From NCBI GenBank assembly GCA_964019135.1, contig OZ025260.1, positions 16,300,254-16,364,253 of the forward strand: a stretch of 64,000 nt of DNA, in the 5' to 3' direction. Each line of letters opens with the position of its first letter. Within the stretch, counting starts at the first letter, position 1. This DNA is from Arenicola marina. Lineage: Eukaryota > Annelida > Polychaeta > Arenicolidae. The notes under the pieces were generated by a model. It saw only the letters and a list, made by a program, of their open reading frames with translations. It did not search any database and was not told where the DNA came from. The position numbers were made by a program, and so were the translations under genes. This document shows, one piece after another, positions 24,688 to 37,700 of this stretch.

Positions 24688-24895
24688 GTCATGAGTTAAT
24701 AAGATGAAATAAATGATAAACGAGCCAGTGCATGGTTCGAATCTCATCTGTGCAGATGCTTATGTTTGCCGCGCACGATAGAGATTCTACTCTCTTTCTT
24801 TGCAGACATTAGAGTGTTTATCTCCTTGGCCATGTCCATTGTCGCGATATGAGCTATAGAGGTAAAAGCATCCAACTTAAACCAACCAGTTGCTC
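24688..24895 (+). repeat. tRNA-derived SINE
   Basis: B-box GGTTCGAATCTC near 24734, body with TCTCTTTCTTTGCAGACATT, and the tail ATTGTCGCGATATGAGCTAT..CCAACTTAAACCAACCAG, matching the 5.1-kb copy. Confidence 0.7.
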
Positions 24896-24899
24896 CATG

Positions 24900-27800
24900 G
24901 GAAAACCACGCAGCAATTGCGGAAGTGTATTCACATCTTAAGATTGTACGCACTGAACTTAATCACTGAGTGAACAATCTCTTTACGCCTAACTGTAACC
25001 AGATATTGAGTGTAAGAATGACGCGATGTAAATTAGATAGATCACTATCCATTTATCTTAAGAATGATTATTGTACCTTCAGGTTCAGATTATTGAGTTT
25101 GTACAATCTCGCGTGAACTGCTATAACCAATGGATGACGTTGATGGGAATGTTTTTATCGATGTAAACCGTAAATAGTTTAGATCTACGAAGACATTTAC
25201 TTTTGGCTTATGCCCAAGTTTGATGACTGTTCGTGATGACTGTTATCTTGAACTGCCCACTTACAACATCAGGTTAATTATAAGCCACGTGCGACTAGCC
25301 TGGCAGTCTAGACCTGTCAGTTCCCCCACTCTGTCTAGCTCAGCCAGAACCCTCGGCATTTAATCACTGCACCATGGGAGACTCACATCCCATCCTCCTC
25401 GTCTTTACCAAGCCTCACAGCGCAGCCGCCAGCAGCCGGCCAATGATAATCCCCGAAATATTCGGCGCGGGTCGGTCGTCAACCTTTCTGTAATCTGACT
25501 TCTTGACCTTGGCATGACCACGTGTTTTAACAACATCATGACAGTGAATTGATAACCACGGAAAATCGTAGACACTCCATTCCTGGCTTATGACATCGGA
25601 AGGTTTAGTTAGCTGGAGTATATATATATATATTTGTCCGGTCCAGGTGTCTGCATGGTGGGCGTCTGGCACGTAATGCATGCCTGTACCCCCTGCCACA
25701 CGCCCCCTCCCCGATCCCTCACTCCCATTCCACCCCCTGCCACACCCTCCCAGGCCCCGCCCCGAGGGTGACTGACACGGGCTCCTCATCGTCGCTCACC
25801 GTGGGGGGCTGACGCCAGTTTTGATTAGTTTTAAATTGAGTTTGGGTTTGTGGAGAACATGACTACGAAGGCCAAACGCGCTGCGTGACGTCTGTAATGA
25901 TCCTCCTGGACTCACCATCGCGCATGCGTCATCTTTCCCTACATGGGCGATATCTAGTCAGCTTTGCTCTGGGACTCTTTAGCCACGGGATGGCGGGGTG
26001 TACGATAAGATAAAGCTATGTCAGTATTAAAAGTCAACAGAAACATTAGCACATATGCTATTGACCGACACAAAAAACATGAAGTACTGACGTCTTTGAT
26101 GTCGAAATTATCTAGGAACTGATTGTGGTCTTCGAAAATGTGTTTCATCCTTCCAATCTCTTATGACTTCGGTTTGTTTAGGGTTGTCGATTTTGTTCCA
26201 CCTCCCCCCCCCCCCCCCCGCCCCACCCCAACCCGTCCAGTAAGATAACTATTAACGAAGATTTAATCAAGCCTTTAGCCACGAGAATCCAAGGCAGAAC
26301 GGCTTCATAAGCCTAACACGATATGCTTTTGTGTGGTGAAGGACGATGAAATGGGAGGGGCCGGTTAGAGGCATGGCCAAGATGGTTCGGAATCTGACAA
26401 GGGTGGGACTTGTAGTTCTTGGGGGAATCGGCCTACGCGTTTCTACGATGTGAGATTACCGACAGAAGAAACACAGAAAAACACTTCTCTGAAACTGTTT
26501 TAAATCAAGGCCTCCAAAAGAGCTCCCGGTGACGTCACCATCGCTTCCGGTTCGGTGATCGGAGCGACCCCTGAAGCTCGTTAGGGAGTCATCGACTGTG
26601 GCGCCCCCCTGTGACACTTCGTTTGTTTCTCTTTTCGCCAGGAAACATTCTGATTTGATGTAATGTTACAAGGGTCGCGTAGTCCACAGCCGCGCCGTAA
26701 GAATATCCTTCACCACCACCCCCCCCCCCCCCCACCGTACCCTTCCCCTCCCGCCGCCATCACAGAACGCCTTGGTGGGACAACTGGCTCCCCCTGGCGA
26801 ATCATCCCATCAATCTCGCTGCTTCCCTCGTGGCTGGTAGTCTGGTGAAGTATCTGTTCACACAAGGAGGGGGTCTACCCGAGACCAGTTTGTTGTGGCG
26901 GATTCCTTCCCCTCGACACTCCTGCTGCGGTCAGACCGGTGATAAGCTACACCTCTGGCAGGCTGAAGGCGAAATGTTGGGAGAAACAAGCATCGAATAT
27001 CAGCGGCATTCTGCGGTGGACGAGCCGTGTTACCTCGTATTTTAGCCGCTCCCGCTGGGTTGAGCTACACGCGCCTGGTGCCTTGTCCCCGATGGGTGCC
27101 ACAGGCTTCTCCCCCCCCCCACTTTACCCGAGCCCAGTCTCACCCTCACGAGGGTCTTAACATCCCCCCCCCACCACTGACACACACAGACGTCATGCCG
27201 CATACCATATGTTTGCAATTAGTTTACTTCTTGGAACCAACCAATATATCACCGAAGGTGACTCAACGCGCCATGTTTACATAAATATCAAACAAATCGT
27301 GAAATACATGTTTTTTTTTCTCAAACTAATGCTTCCAACAGCTAGAGGCGGTTTAACTTTAACCGGACCGCCGTGTCAGTCAATGGTTCCGCAATGCCTT
27401 ACAAAAAAATGACTTCCCAGTGAAGGCGATTTTGGTGACTGCCAACAAGCGACATATAATTTGATGTATTGTTTGGCTCTCAAGTAATTACAAGCTCTGA
27501 AAGCCTAATTACTGAAAAGCATTCAACCCGATGTGCGATACGTTTACCATTAGCTCTGTGCAGCCGTGCTAAGAAAAGTGGAGGCGTGGAGAGTTTAATT
27601 AATGAACTGAATGAAGTCTAGACCGGACAACTGGAGGACAATGATTAATTGATGCTTAATGTTATTTGATCTTTTGTATCCTCGGGTATCGCGAAATCTG
27701 CAATATCACTGAGTACATCTCACCTGGGTAACTGTGAGGATTGTGAGGCCCTCCCGCTGCAGTAGCGGACCTTTTGATGGCCTTCATATGTATATATTTC

Positions 27801-28700
27801 GCATGCGGCGGCGAAAGTGAACCCAACTTTCTCGTTTGTGCTGGAGATGTAGTGTGTATATAGTAAGAGAAAAGCCTAGTTCTTTGTCGGGGTTCATGAC
27901 CCGAGGAGACGTTGGGTCTTCACGGTCTTTGTCACCTCTGGGCGAAAAAAGAGGGCTTTTATCATTTAATGGGTTTGAGGTGGCGTCCCGTCGACCGCTG
28001 CGGAGGTCGGGGAAGAGGGCCAGGGGTGTAGATGATGGAGGAGGGGGTGGTCGTGGGCTAGTGGTTGGTGGTGATCGTCGATTTCAGGTGGGGGCAGGGG
28101 AGTGGTGGTAATATGGGAGGGTTAGGTAGGGCGATGATATGTGATAGTGTGGGAGGATGGAGGGGGGGTAAGGCGTGAAGTGTTGCTGGTTACAAAGAGA
28201 CACACGTTCACGTCATTGGTCCACTGGACCCCGAAAGATGCCGTCTGATTTACGAGGCGACGGAAGTCGGCTTGACCCGGACCGTATCGCTTCGGGTCAT
28301 TCTGAGCATTCTGAGGGTCAACTCAGCAAACTACCCTCCCCAACCCCCAACCCAACTCCCGTCAGCTTGCGTTTCCCCCAGCATGACGTCTGTGTGAGAG
28401 AGGGCGACGCCACGGTCGCCTGGCAGAGACAGTAACTGAACCATATGTTTAACTGGGTAAACTGACGCCAAGGCTGCCAGCTTGGGGACTGATTCCACAA
28501 CAGATAATAACAGACACATGACTATAGAGCACACACACACACATCTGCCCATCACCCTGTAATGGTTAATTACAATGGGAGGGTGAGGGATGCGCCAGGG
28601 AGGGAACCTGTTGCTGACCCCACTCACTGAGCTCCCTCCCTCTCCACGTTGGCCACGCTTTTGATAACCAGATTTGAATTATGCGTGGTGAAATGACACG
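24900..28700. other. No confident gene
   Basis: Non-coding with (AT)n at 25617-25633 and C runs at 26204, 26720, 27111 and 27165. Two short acceptor-led open stretches (26935-27045, and about 28376-28434 after tttcccccag) were noted, but they have no matching donors or neighbours. Confidence 0.4.
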
Positions 28701-28707
28701 CATGGTG

Positions 28708-28912
28708 AAATGATAGGGTGGTTGGTTGGTTGTATTTCCAGGACGCTTTAACAACTTTTGGTCATATCGCGTCAATGGGAGAAGGAAGAGAGAGTGGAGC
28801 CATGTCCCCCGGGGGTAACCCCCTACTCTTTGCGAACGACATGGGATCTTTATCCTGCGACCACACACACATGGCCACAACCGGGCGCGAACCCCCCCTC
28901 AAGGCGAGTGAT
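28708..28912 (-). repeat. tRNA-derived SINE
   Basis: Read on the minus strand: B-box-like GGTTCGCGCCC, then AAGATCCCATGTCG, the body AGTAGGGGGTTACCCCCGGG, and the tail TTGACGCGATATGACCAAAA..AAGCGTCC. It is the same family as the 21.4-kb copy. Confidence 0.75.
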
Positions 28913-28914
28913 GG

Positions 28915-28975
28915 GGTGGTGTTTTTCGCCGCTTTTGTGCACACACGGGTTAAGCTGGTGAACTAGTGAGGGTCG
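28915..28975 (-). repeat. SINE tail fragment (second family)
   Basis: Holds GCTTTTGTGCACACACGGGT, the tail motif shared with the copies at 44.6, 46.8, 60.9 and 62.9 kb. It abuts the head of the 28.7-kb SINE, so one SINE probably landed in or beside another. Confidence 0.5.
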
Positions 28976-28999
28976 AGGCTCCTAACATATTAAGGCAAC

Positions 29000-30860
29000 A
29001 AATACATCTCTAATTAAATATGACTAATTCACAACGACTCCGGTATAAAATACTTACGACTACGAATAAAGTCGACTTCAACTTATTTGACAATTGTAAC
29101 AGCCCCATAACGTTAACACTATGTTGTGCACCATATAATATAAGAAACAGTATCTCCATTCCTTAAAGGGAAACATCGCTGTAGCAAAGTCTAAGGGGCT
29201 GAGCAACAAGAACTAAAGGACCATGTGACATGTGACTTGGAAGAGCTAACCGAACGGCCAAATCGGGCAAAATAACCTAAAGGATATATGATATAACAAA
29301 TTCATTGAGAAAAACCAAGGGCCACACTGTGGCACAGCCTAACACTGTGGCACATTCTAGCACGGTGGCTTTGGGACTGATGTTATTTGTTTGCTAAGAG
29401 CATTCCGATACGGCCGTGCCGTCTTGGCGAAAATCACGCCTGGGTTACACAGAGCAGAGGGGTGGATGGCTGTTACATCAGCGGCCATGCAGGGAGCACG
29501 GTTGTATGGCGGTACGGGTGGAGCAGGTATCACAATATTAGCGATATCACTGGCGCTCAAATTGCAGATTAGAAGTTGCCTTGTGTCCTATTGTCGCCCT
29601 AGGTGCAACAACTAAAGGGGAACGTACCCCCAGGCCATGAATACGAATTCAAGGGTGGTTGGTTGGTGGTGATTTTCGAAGAGGGCATTCGCCTTTACTT
29701 GGCTTTACCTGTATTGTGGCTTCCCGCCAGGGGGGTGATGGGTGATGTATGGTCAAGAGCAGGGATTTCAGCTAGCGGCCCCCGGCCATAGTTCACCGCT
29801 GTGGCTTTAAACACTCAGCCCAGTTGCGTGTCTCCATTTCATGGTTGCTTGAGTCAGCTGAATAGATATTCAATCAGGCAACCTTTATTACCCCCTCTCT
29901 ACCCCTCCCCCTATGTGAGGGGGTGAGCAGCCTGCCAGGGTGCGAGCGCGGCCCCCCCCCCTCCCCATGGCATGCATGATCCAGCTCCACCCCCTCCCCC
30001 TCCACACACCCCTCTTCCCCAAGTCTTTGAACGGTACGCGCTATGCAGATATAGCGGGTAACCACCGACAGGGACAGGGTAAAGTGGTGAAAATAACCCA
30101 CGGGCATGATGGGGCTGGAGGGTCACGTGGGGCTGGGCTCTCGCCGCCGGTCACCAAACGTGAGGGGTCCTCACCGCTTTATGGAAGGGTGAGGTGAGGT
30201 GGGAGGGGTAGAAGGGGAGTTGGTTGAGGGCAGCATTCTCTGCTGGCTGGCTGGCTGGCTGGCTAGGTGCTTGGCTAGCGGCATGTTTGACCACATGGGT
30301 GACAACGCCATTGAGTTCGCTGGAAATGCCCCCTTACACATATTAGCGGTGCCCCCCACAAAGGACTTGGTACTCCGCAGGCTCTTTTGAAGTCAACCGG
30401 CGTTGATGGCATGGGGTGTGTCTCAAGGCATTAATGTCCTCGTTAATTTCCGTTTTGTCTCGGTGGCTGGCGTTCCGGTGGTGGTCTCCTCCAACGATAG
30501 GCGTGTTCGCGAACGTTCATCTTCTCTTTTCTTCTCGCGGCGGCCGTCTCTGACTGTACCCGAGAAGCGACTCATTACATGCAGACCCAAGTCGGGTTTA
30601 AAGCGCCGACACTGAGACACTACTCGTTACTATTCATTGTGAATCGAGAAATCACGATGTAAAACTAATTGATTAACTGGGTCACTCGTAAGGTTAGAAA
30701 CCAGAAACCAAGGTTCTTTGAACTTTAGCGCTTCTTTTAAGTTATGCATCCCATTTACTTTCTCTGGAGATCACAAATGGTAAGTCCCGAAATAAACTTT
30801 CCTGCCCAGCTAGTGGTCAGCAGGTAATGTACGGCATTCCGCACCCGGCTTCTAGTCGCA
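29000..30860. other. No confident gene
   Basis: Non-coding. A short repeated motif (CACTGTGGCAC) lies at about 29320-29365, a CTGG run at 30241-30266 and C-rich tracts at 29880-30025. No coding-like segment was seen. Confidence 0.4.
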
Positions 30861-30867
30861 ACTCTGT

Positions 30868-31042
30868 TACAGGGAGCCTCTGTGGTGTACTGCTTAGGGC
30901 ATTAGGCCGCTGATCAATAGGTCTGTCCTCGGGCCCGGCCCCGGCACCTAGTCTGCGGCGTGTTGTATCCGTTCAGCCTCCATCGTTCCTGGAGGTTCTT
31001 TGGCCTATTTCAGCCCTTGTGTGCCCAAAAGTGGCCTGAAAC
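30868..31042 (+). repeat. tRNA-derived SINE (second family)
   Basis: tRNA-like head GGTGTACTGCTTAGGGCATT..CCGCTGATCAATAGGTCTG and the tail CCCTTGTGTGCCCAAAAGTG. Head and tail both match the reverse-oriented copy at 46.8 kb. Confidence 0.7.
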
Positions 31043-31060
31043 AATATATCAGATATTATA

Positions 31061-31104
31061 AATAATATCATATTATATTATCATATTATATTATCATATT
31101 ATCA
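31061..31104. repeat. AT-rich tandem repeat (TATCATATTAT type)
   Basis: Three to four units built on ATTATATTATCAT. Confidence 0.85.
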
Positions 31105-31109
31105 ATACA

Positions 31110-34100
31110 GCCAATGGTAAACGAAGCGTAATGCTTCATATGATGACATTCGGGTTGAATCCAGCATAATCTTGAGACCATTCGGGTCCTAATATTGTAT
31201 TGTCACGTTGTATAGTCGTGTATGAACGTCAACAAGGGCGTCCCCAGGCCGGGGACACAGCCTGGGCACTGATGCAGGATTGTTATCCGCTTTGGGTAGG
31301 TACCCGAAATAAGAGGGCGTCAACGAAAAAAAGTGGGAAGAGGGGCACACCTAAAATGGCGTACGTGTTGCATTGAAAAAGGGCATCCTTGCTCAACAAG
31401 GGGGGTGGGGGGGGGGGGGGGAGGTCGATCGGTTATCGTTTGGACAGATATAATAATGCTAAAATTGAGGTCGGTTGAAAAACTATATTTATCCCTGTAC
31501 ACTATGCAGATCGATAGATCTACCTCTTAAAGAAATAACGTAAATAAGGGGAAATTATCTGAAATCTGTTATTATTTCAGATTGAATGTTACACTAGATA
31601 AATGTATAATACATTTAAATACTGACATTGTTTACTTATACTTAGATACGTACGTCGGTCCTGACATTGTGTTGGTGGTAAAGCTGTTTGAAAAGCGTTA
31701 AGGATAAATTCACCCACCACAATGTATGAATGCTTCACTTGAAAATATCTAGTTTGTTATGACATCAGGTACTTCATCATTTCATTGCTTGTGCGGTATT
31801 CATGCACACCGTGCCTTAAGGCAGTTAGCGTTGTTATACAGTGTTATTTAATGGTGTATATACAGTTGGGGCCACGTGGCCTATGAATTGAACATTCTAA
31901 TGATGGCTAACAAATGTTATGGCTTTGTAATAGCTCTGTTTGTATACGGTCATCCCATTGTTCCCTAGACACCACGCGCGTAGCGCGTGTCGCCAGGTCA
32001 ATCGAAGGCCTGATTTGTACGGCGCTATGTTTTGTGAAAGGAATAGGGATAGGGGTGGGAGGAGCGTGGGGGGTGGGAGATAGGGGGTGGGGGGGGGGAG
32101 GCGTTGGTGGTGTCATATGCAGTGTTGCAAACAGTTGAGACCATCACGGACCATTCGATAGGACAAATGACTGAAAATCCCTACACGTTCTAGACATCTA
32201 ATCTACGATGAAAATGTTATGAGCCCTCATAGGTATGACCACAACCTTGACTTGACCTTTACCTAAACACGATCTCACTGATATTTTCGCGTTTAATCTC
32301 CCACATATAGTTTGTATCTACGTGCAAAACGCAGATGGTTTCTGCGTACACCATTTAATTGTACAATTCTATCAATATATCTATAAATAATACAGCTAGC
32401 TAGTCCCCTAAATGTTTGGCTACCTATCCTGCATCAATATATCTCAAGCCCGGATCTCAAGGTTGAATAATACTTCATTTGAACTCGCATTTCAGGGTTA
32501 AAACGTACTTACTAGAGACGCTAACAGAAAGCCTCTACTCTTTATTTAACCTATCAAATTTCCGATGTTTCCCTCCAATGTTTGCCGCCGATCAATACTG
32601 TGCTTGAAATCAAACTGTTACCGACATCGGTTCCATCAAAGTTCTAAAAGGGGAGTAGGATATCGGCACGCGACCCGACCTGATTAATGTGACCTCTGAC
32701 CTCATGCGAGCTTTGATGTCCACTAGAAGGTTATAAAACAGGTGCACGTCACGTGTGCGCGTTTGTTTGCCAGCGATACATCAATTGCAGACCTAATTAG
32801 GTGGGTATTTCGCGACACGCACAAAGGTTGCATTCATCGACAGTTTCGTCGTGTCTTTGCGTAGAAAATTGCCCAGACGCATAGGTGAGACTTATGACCA
32901 CCACAGCCGTGATGCCACTGGGCTCTTTACTTACCAATGGGGGTAAGCTGACCTCTGCACATGATGTCAAGGAAGGACAGAGTTTTAAGGATTTTAAGAA
33001 GTTCAAGCAAGCCAACGCAAGTGTTGCGTTGATGCCTCTCTCTGTCTGCTCTGATTGGGTTCAAGAAGCAGTCTTTGTGAGGAAGGATGCCATTTTTAAA
33101 GCAAATCTTAAGTGTGACCCCCTTTTTGTTGCAAAGGGCCGCTTTCAAGCGCTTTGAAAGATGTCGCGCATTGCCTCATACGTACGTACATTTTGCCTTG
33201 TGTTTATTGTGGTATAAATGTGATAAGTTGGGTGGTGACAAGCGGTCAGACGTAGTTGGATGGGTTGGTGTGTTTAGCCACCTTGTCGCCATATATGCGG
33301 CCAGACCAGGCCAAGCCATGTCGCGCGTAAAGGACGTAAGCGTATATATAGCTGCTGCACGCCGACATACATAAGCACAATGGAGCTTTCTACACCACGA
33401 AAAAAACATACCGAAATCACACAACTAAAGCCTTGGTCTGATTTGGTAGACAAAGAGCAACTGTTTTTTTTTCAAATCTTTAGTGTTATATCAGTCACTG
33501 TTGCTGGCGACGTTGAGAAAAAAAAGGTGGCGTTTATATTGGGGCGGCAAGTGCGACATCCGACCAGTATGAGTGTCACCCCGCGAACAATGAGCCACCT
33601 TTAATCACGGCCTCCATCTGCCTGGTTCACAGTCACATGCCCGAGGGGCAAAAAAGCAAAGGAGGGTGAAATATGAGGATTCTCTCGGGTTTTAAAGTTA
33701 CAGTTACAACCAGTAGCGTCACGCTTCTTAATATAGAGCGTGTAGAGTTGGCTATCTCAGTCAATCCTGACTTCTCAGGGCGCTGCGAATGGCCATTTCA
33801 AGCACTGATCCGTGCTTGCATGCTATCTGCTAGGCCATCGGGGCGGCCCTTTATAAATCACTTTGTGACTAAATTTCGTCTGCAGACTATATCCATTTGC
33901 AGATTACTAAGATACTTGGTTCCATGTAGTACTCCATGTGCCATTTTCTAAGACACTACAATTAAATAAAGTTTAAATATTGTGTTTCAAGCCGATAATT
34001 CAGAGACCGTTCATGATTTGATGAGGCAGCTGGTTGGGATCTGGCACATCAGTTCTGATTAGTTCACCGCCAATTGCTATCCGTAAATTGACGGGGTCAG

Positions 34101-34450
34101 CAGCGTGGTCAGTCAGTCACCCTGGCGGGGAGTCCAGGGTAGAGGGCACCCCACCGCTGATTCTGCGTACCCCGGGGTCGTTAAATCCCTTTGGGCCCCC
34201 GTCGCGTTCGTCCCAGGGCCAGACAGACCACTGGGGGTCGTATATGTGGACCCCCGTCGCGCAACAGGGTCCGAATACCCCGAGGATCCAGAGAGTGCGT
34301 CCTTGTAGCCGCTGCAGGACATCCTGCCACGAGATATGGCCGCACACCTGCTAGCTCCACCTGGCCGGCAACAGACGTATTACCGCTTCAATCCGAGTCC
34401 GGAGGCGGCAGGCCGTTAATTTCTTTTGAACGTCGTGTTCTCAAACGATT
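31110..34450. other. No confident gene
   Basis: Non-coding, A/T-rich in parts (31500-32640), with a G run at 31402-31421 and a G-rich tract at 32055-32100. Open frames on both strands at 32885-33157 and a GC-rich block at 34090-34440 stay open but match nothing that I recognise. Confidence 0.4.
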
Positions 34451-34493
34451 AGGCACTCAATGAAGCGAGGTCCGAGAGTTGATAAACACACAC

Positions 34494-34693
34494 NNNNNNN
34501 NNNNNNNNNNNNNNNNNNNNNNNNNNNNNNNNNNNNNNNNNNNNNNNNNNNNNNNNNNNNNNNNNNNNNNNNNNNNNNNNNNNNNNNNNNNNNNNNNNNN
34601 NNNNNNNNNNNNNNNNNNNNNNNNNNNNNNNNNNNNNNNNNNNNNNNNNNNNNNNNNNNNNNNNNNNNNNNNNNNNNNNNNNNNNNNNNNNNN
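34494..34693. other. Scaffold gap, 200 N
   Basis: Exactly 200 unknown bases, a conventional scaffolding pad. The 43 bases to the left (34451-34493) and to the right (34694-34736) are the same sequence but for one base. Confidence 0.99.
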
Positions 34694-34739
34694 AGGCACT
34701 CAATGAAGCGAGGTCCGAGAGTTGATAGACACACACCCG

Positions 34740-37700
34740 TGAGCAAGTGAAAACAGTCGGAGCCAGATTTTGTACGACAGCCTTGAAGACTTGGCTGTGT
34801 GAGAGTTCTGTGAAAACCGCGCGGCGCCGCGGGTGGCGAATTGGCTTGATGTAAAGGTCAAGGTCAATCAGACGGAAACGGAAGTGAGATAAGGTTGCGT
34901 GGTACTAAAATACGCAAGTAACACGTTTGATAGCACATCGACTTGACAGGAGAGCCGCTCTCACGCATCCGCTCAACCTTCTGAGATTCTCGTGTGTATC
35001 CAATCGTAAACACAAACATGTAAACCTGTGTTATGCATACCTATATTTATGAAAACAAGAATATCAAGCGAGAATTCAAGCGGCCATGCCATAATGTACT
35101 GTCCCTGCAATCATAGGAAACATGCTTTATTCCTCACTCGGTAGTTAGCATAAATGCCGGGCTCTGAATGGCATATCAGTGAGCGACAATGCAGTCAGCA
35201 GTATTCAGTCAACATGGAAGAAATGGGGCATTAGCTACTGGGGGTTGTATCAAGCTTAGACTGGCGAAAAGAAGGTTAGTAAGGCACTAACCTTATATTA
35301 CGTAATGAGACCCACTTGTCAGAGCAAACACAGTCCTATCTTTGTTTTGAGAAGCACTTGCTTTGCCACCTGCACAATTTCGGGGGAATAAGTTGAGTAA
35401 GTCTATGTCATTATTATATACATGTATTACTTGGTAATATGGTCGAGTGTCGTTTAAGCCATGTTTACCTTATAGCATATTAGTTACTCGTGTTTAACCT
35501 AACATTTTACCCATTAATTTAAAATGGATTGTTATATTGTTTTATCCACCTCCTCGGGGTGGGTAAGTGGTTGTGGTGGCGTGACCACTACACCTACGCA
35601 CCCACTCCGTCCAGTATAACCTGTGCCTCCTCCTGTCCACTCCCGCACGCCACAAAGTATACACCTCCTCAGCCCACGCCACCCCCCCCCCCCCCCCCAC
35701 ACCGATCCACCGACCCCCGCCCCCGCCCCCACACCCCACCACACCCACCCACCCACCGTGGCCACGACGTCCGATTCCCTCGAGACTCGTTCGGCGCCTC
35801 TGGACAACGGACAACCAGAAGCACACACCTGTCTGACAAATTTAGCGATTTTCCACGCGACCTGGTGCTAAAAGAAAAAAATCAATTAAAGGTGCCGTCA
35901 TTAACACCGCTGTCCCCTTCTAAAAACTTCCTTCACAGCCAGCGAAGTCGATAAAACACGGCGGTCCTCGCTACCTCCGTCTGTCTGTCTGTCCAGTCTG
36001 TGTTTGGCGCCATTTCCTTCGTTAATGACGGTCATCGTGGCTATTTGTACCCACCCAGACGTACTTTGAAGTGAAATTGACCAGAAAAGTCAAAGACAAA
36101 CGTTGTGACTTCCCCATCGTTTGATTTTCCCCAGAGGACTGTGAATGGACTGCCGCCACCTCAGGCCCGGGCCAAGGAGCAGTTCGTTCTGCAATTAATA
36201 CTCTACCATTTTAAAGCGTGATAGTCAGGGAAAACTGTCTGTAATTAATACATATAAGCCGGCGTGTCGCTTTTATTTACTGACATGAAATGATTGATGA
36301 GTCAAACATATTAATTACTCATTTGTATGAAATTGGTAAGAACAAAATATTTTATCTTCATTATCACTTCTAATTCAATACTTTTTAGGCTATAATGTTT
36401 ATCGTCACTTTGTGCTAAGAAGTCTCCCAAATCTCTTGATGTACGGGACGCCGTTGACGCATTGATCGCTTGCTGTCAGAAATTAAGAAAGGAAGTTTAC
36501 ATCAAATGATGTCGTGGTTCGTTTTATGTTCCTTTTGTATAAAGATAGTATCGTTCACATTTTTCTTGACATTCTTTGGTGAAATGGGGTGACGATTGAG
36601 CGTGACAGCCTGTCACTCTGTAGTTTAGTTAAACTAAAACCACGAACTCAACGTGAATATATTTGCGTCGTTTTACTCTTGGGTGGTGGATGATATGGGT
36701 GTGACAAGGAGCTAGGGATCGGTATATCAGAGTATTGGAAGGGGAGGGGTCTGGGGGGTGGGGGGAGGGGGGGTGGGGGGTGGGGGGCGGGGGCAAGCAT
36801 GTCAACGCGGTAGGGGGTTTATATAACAGGTTTATGAACACAATCCATTTGTGGATCGGTTGGTGTAACCCAGGGAGAGGAGGCATACTGACGAACAATG
36901 AGACCTGATCAGCAAATGGTAACAGAAATATGTTTCTCAACCGGCAGGTGCCGTAAACGCTAAAGTATCTCATCGGTGAAATTTGAGTTCTAACACCTCG
37001 AACGCTCGCAGCCTTTACGAGCTCGTGCCCAGATTGCGTTTCGGCGTTAACAGGCAATACGGAATACAACGAGCTTTTTATTGGGCTATATCCGAAATAT
37101 ATACACGTAGGCTATGTTATGGTTACTTGTCGAAAAAAAGAAACGCCCCTTTGGCTACATATACGGTTACTTAATGCAAAAAGAATTTCGCCAAATAGCG
37201 CTTAAAGCTGTTGACAGGTTGCTAGATATCAAAGCGTTGGGTTTAACATTTGGCCAAGGTGTTTCGGAGTTTGACATGTTGCAGTTGGTTTGTGGTTGGG
37301 TCTGAGGTCGAGTATATCATTTCTTTGTCACCTGCGCAGACCGAAAGGCACCTAAACATATTATGGCGGAAATGCTAGACCATCCCAGGGGAGTGTCGAT
37401 GTTTAGAAAGTAATCGGGCAAGTTTCCGAGTACTAACTGTGAATGAGGGGGCGTCCGCCACAGATAAAGTTTGTTTTTTAGTAGTCGGATAAGATAGCCG
37501 ACTCGAAGAGGGTTCGCTGTGTTAAGTTCAGTGGACAATTATCACAATGTTTGGGTCTCCGGGCAAAATAGTTTGCAGCTTTGGTGGAGACATCTGGTGT
37601 TTTGTTTCAGTAACTGAGCTTCAACGTGGTGAGAGATACTGGATGGACAGGGAGGAGGCGAGAGGGTGGGGGTCATGCCGGCAGATAGGAGGGAAGGGGT

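Noticed and set aside
26935-27045. Possible terminal exon (starts TGDKLHLWQAEGE, ends in a stop)
   Set aside because: The acceptor is good, but phase 0 does not fit the phase-1 candidates upstream. An overlapping frame is equally open and there is no supporting neighbour.
28175-28627. Open frames on both strands around 28.2-28.6 kb
   Set aside because: Several frames look equally protein-like, borders do not agree in phase, and C-rich tracts interrupt them.
34441-34750. ORFs running through the N gap
   Set aside because: Unknown bases translate as X, so they are not real frames.
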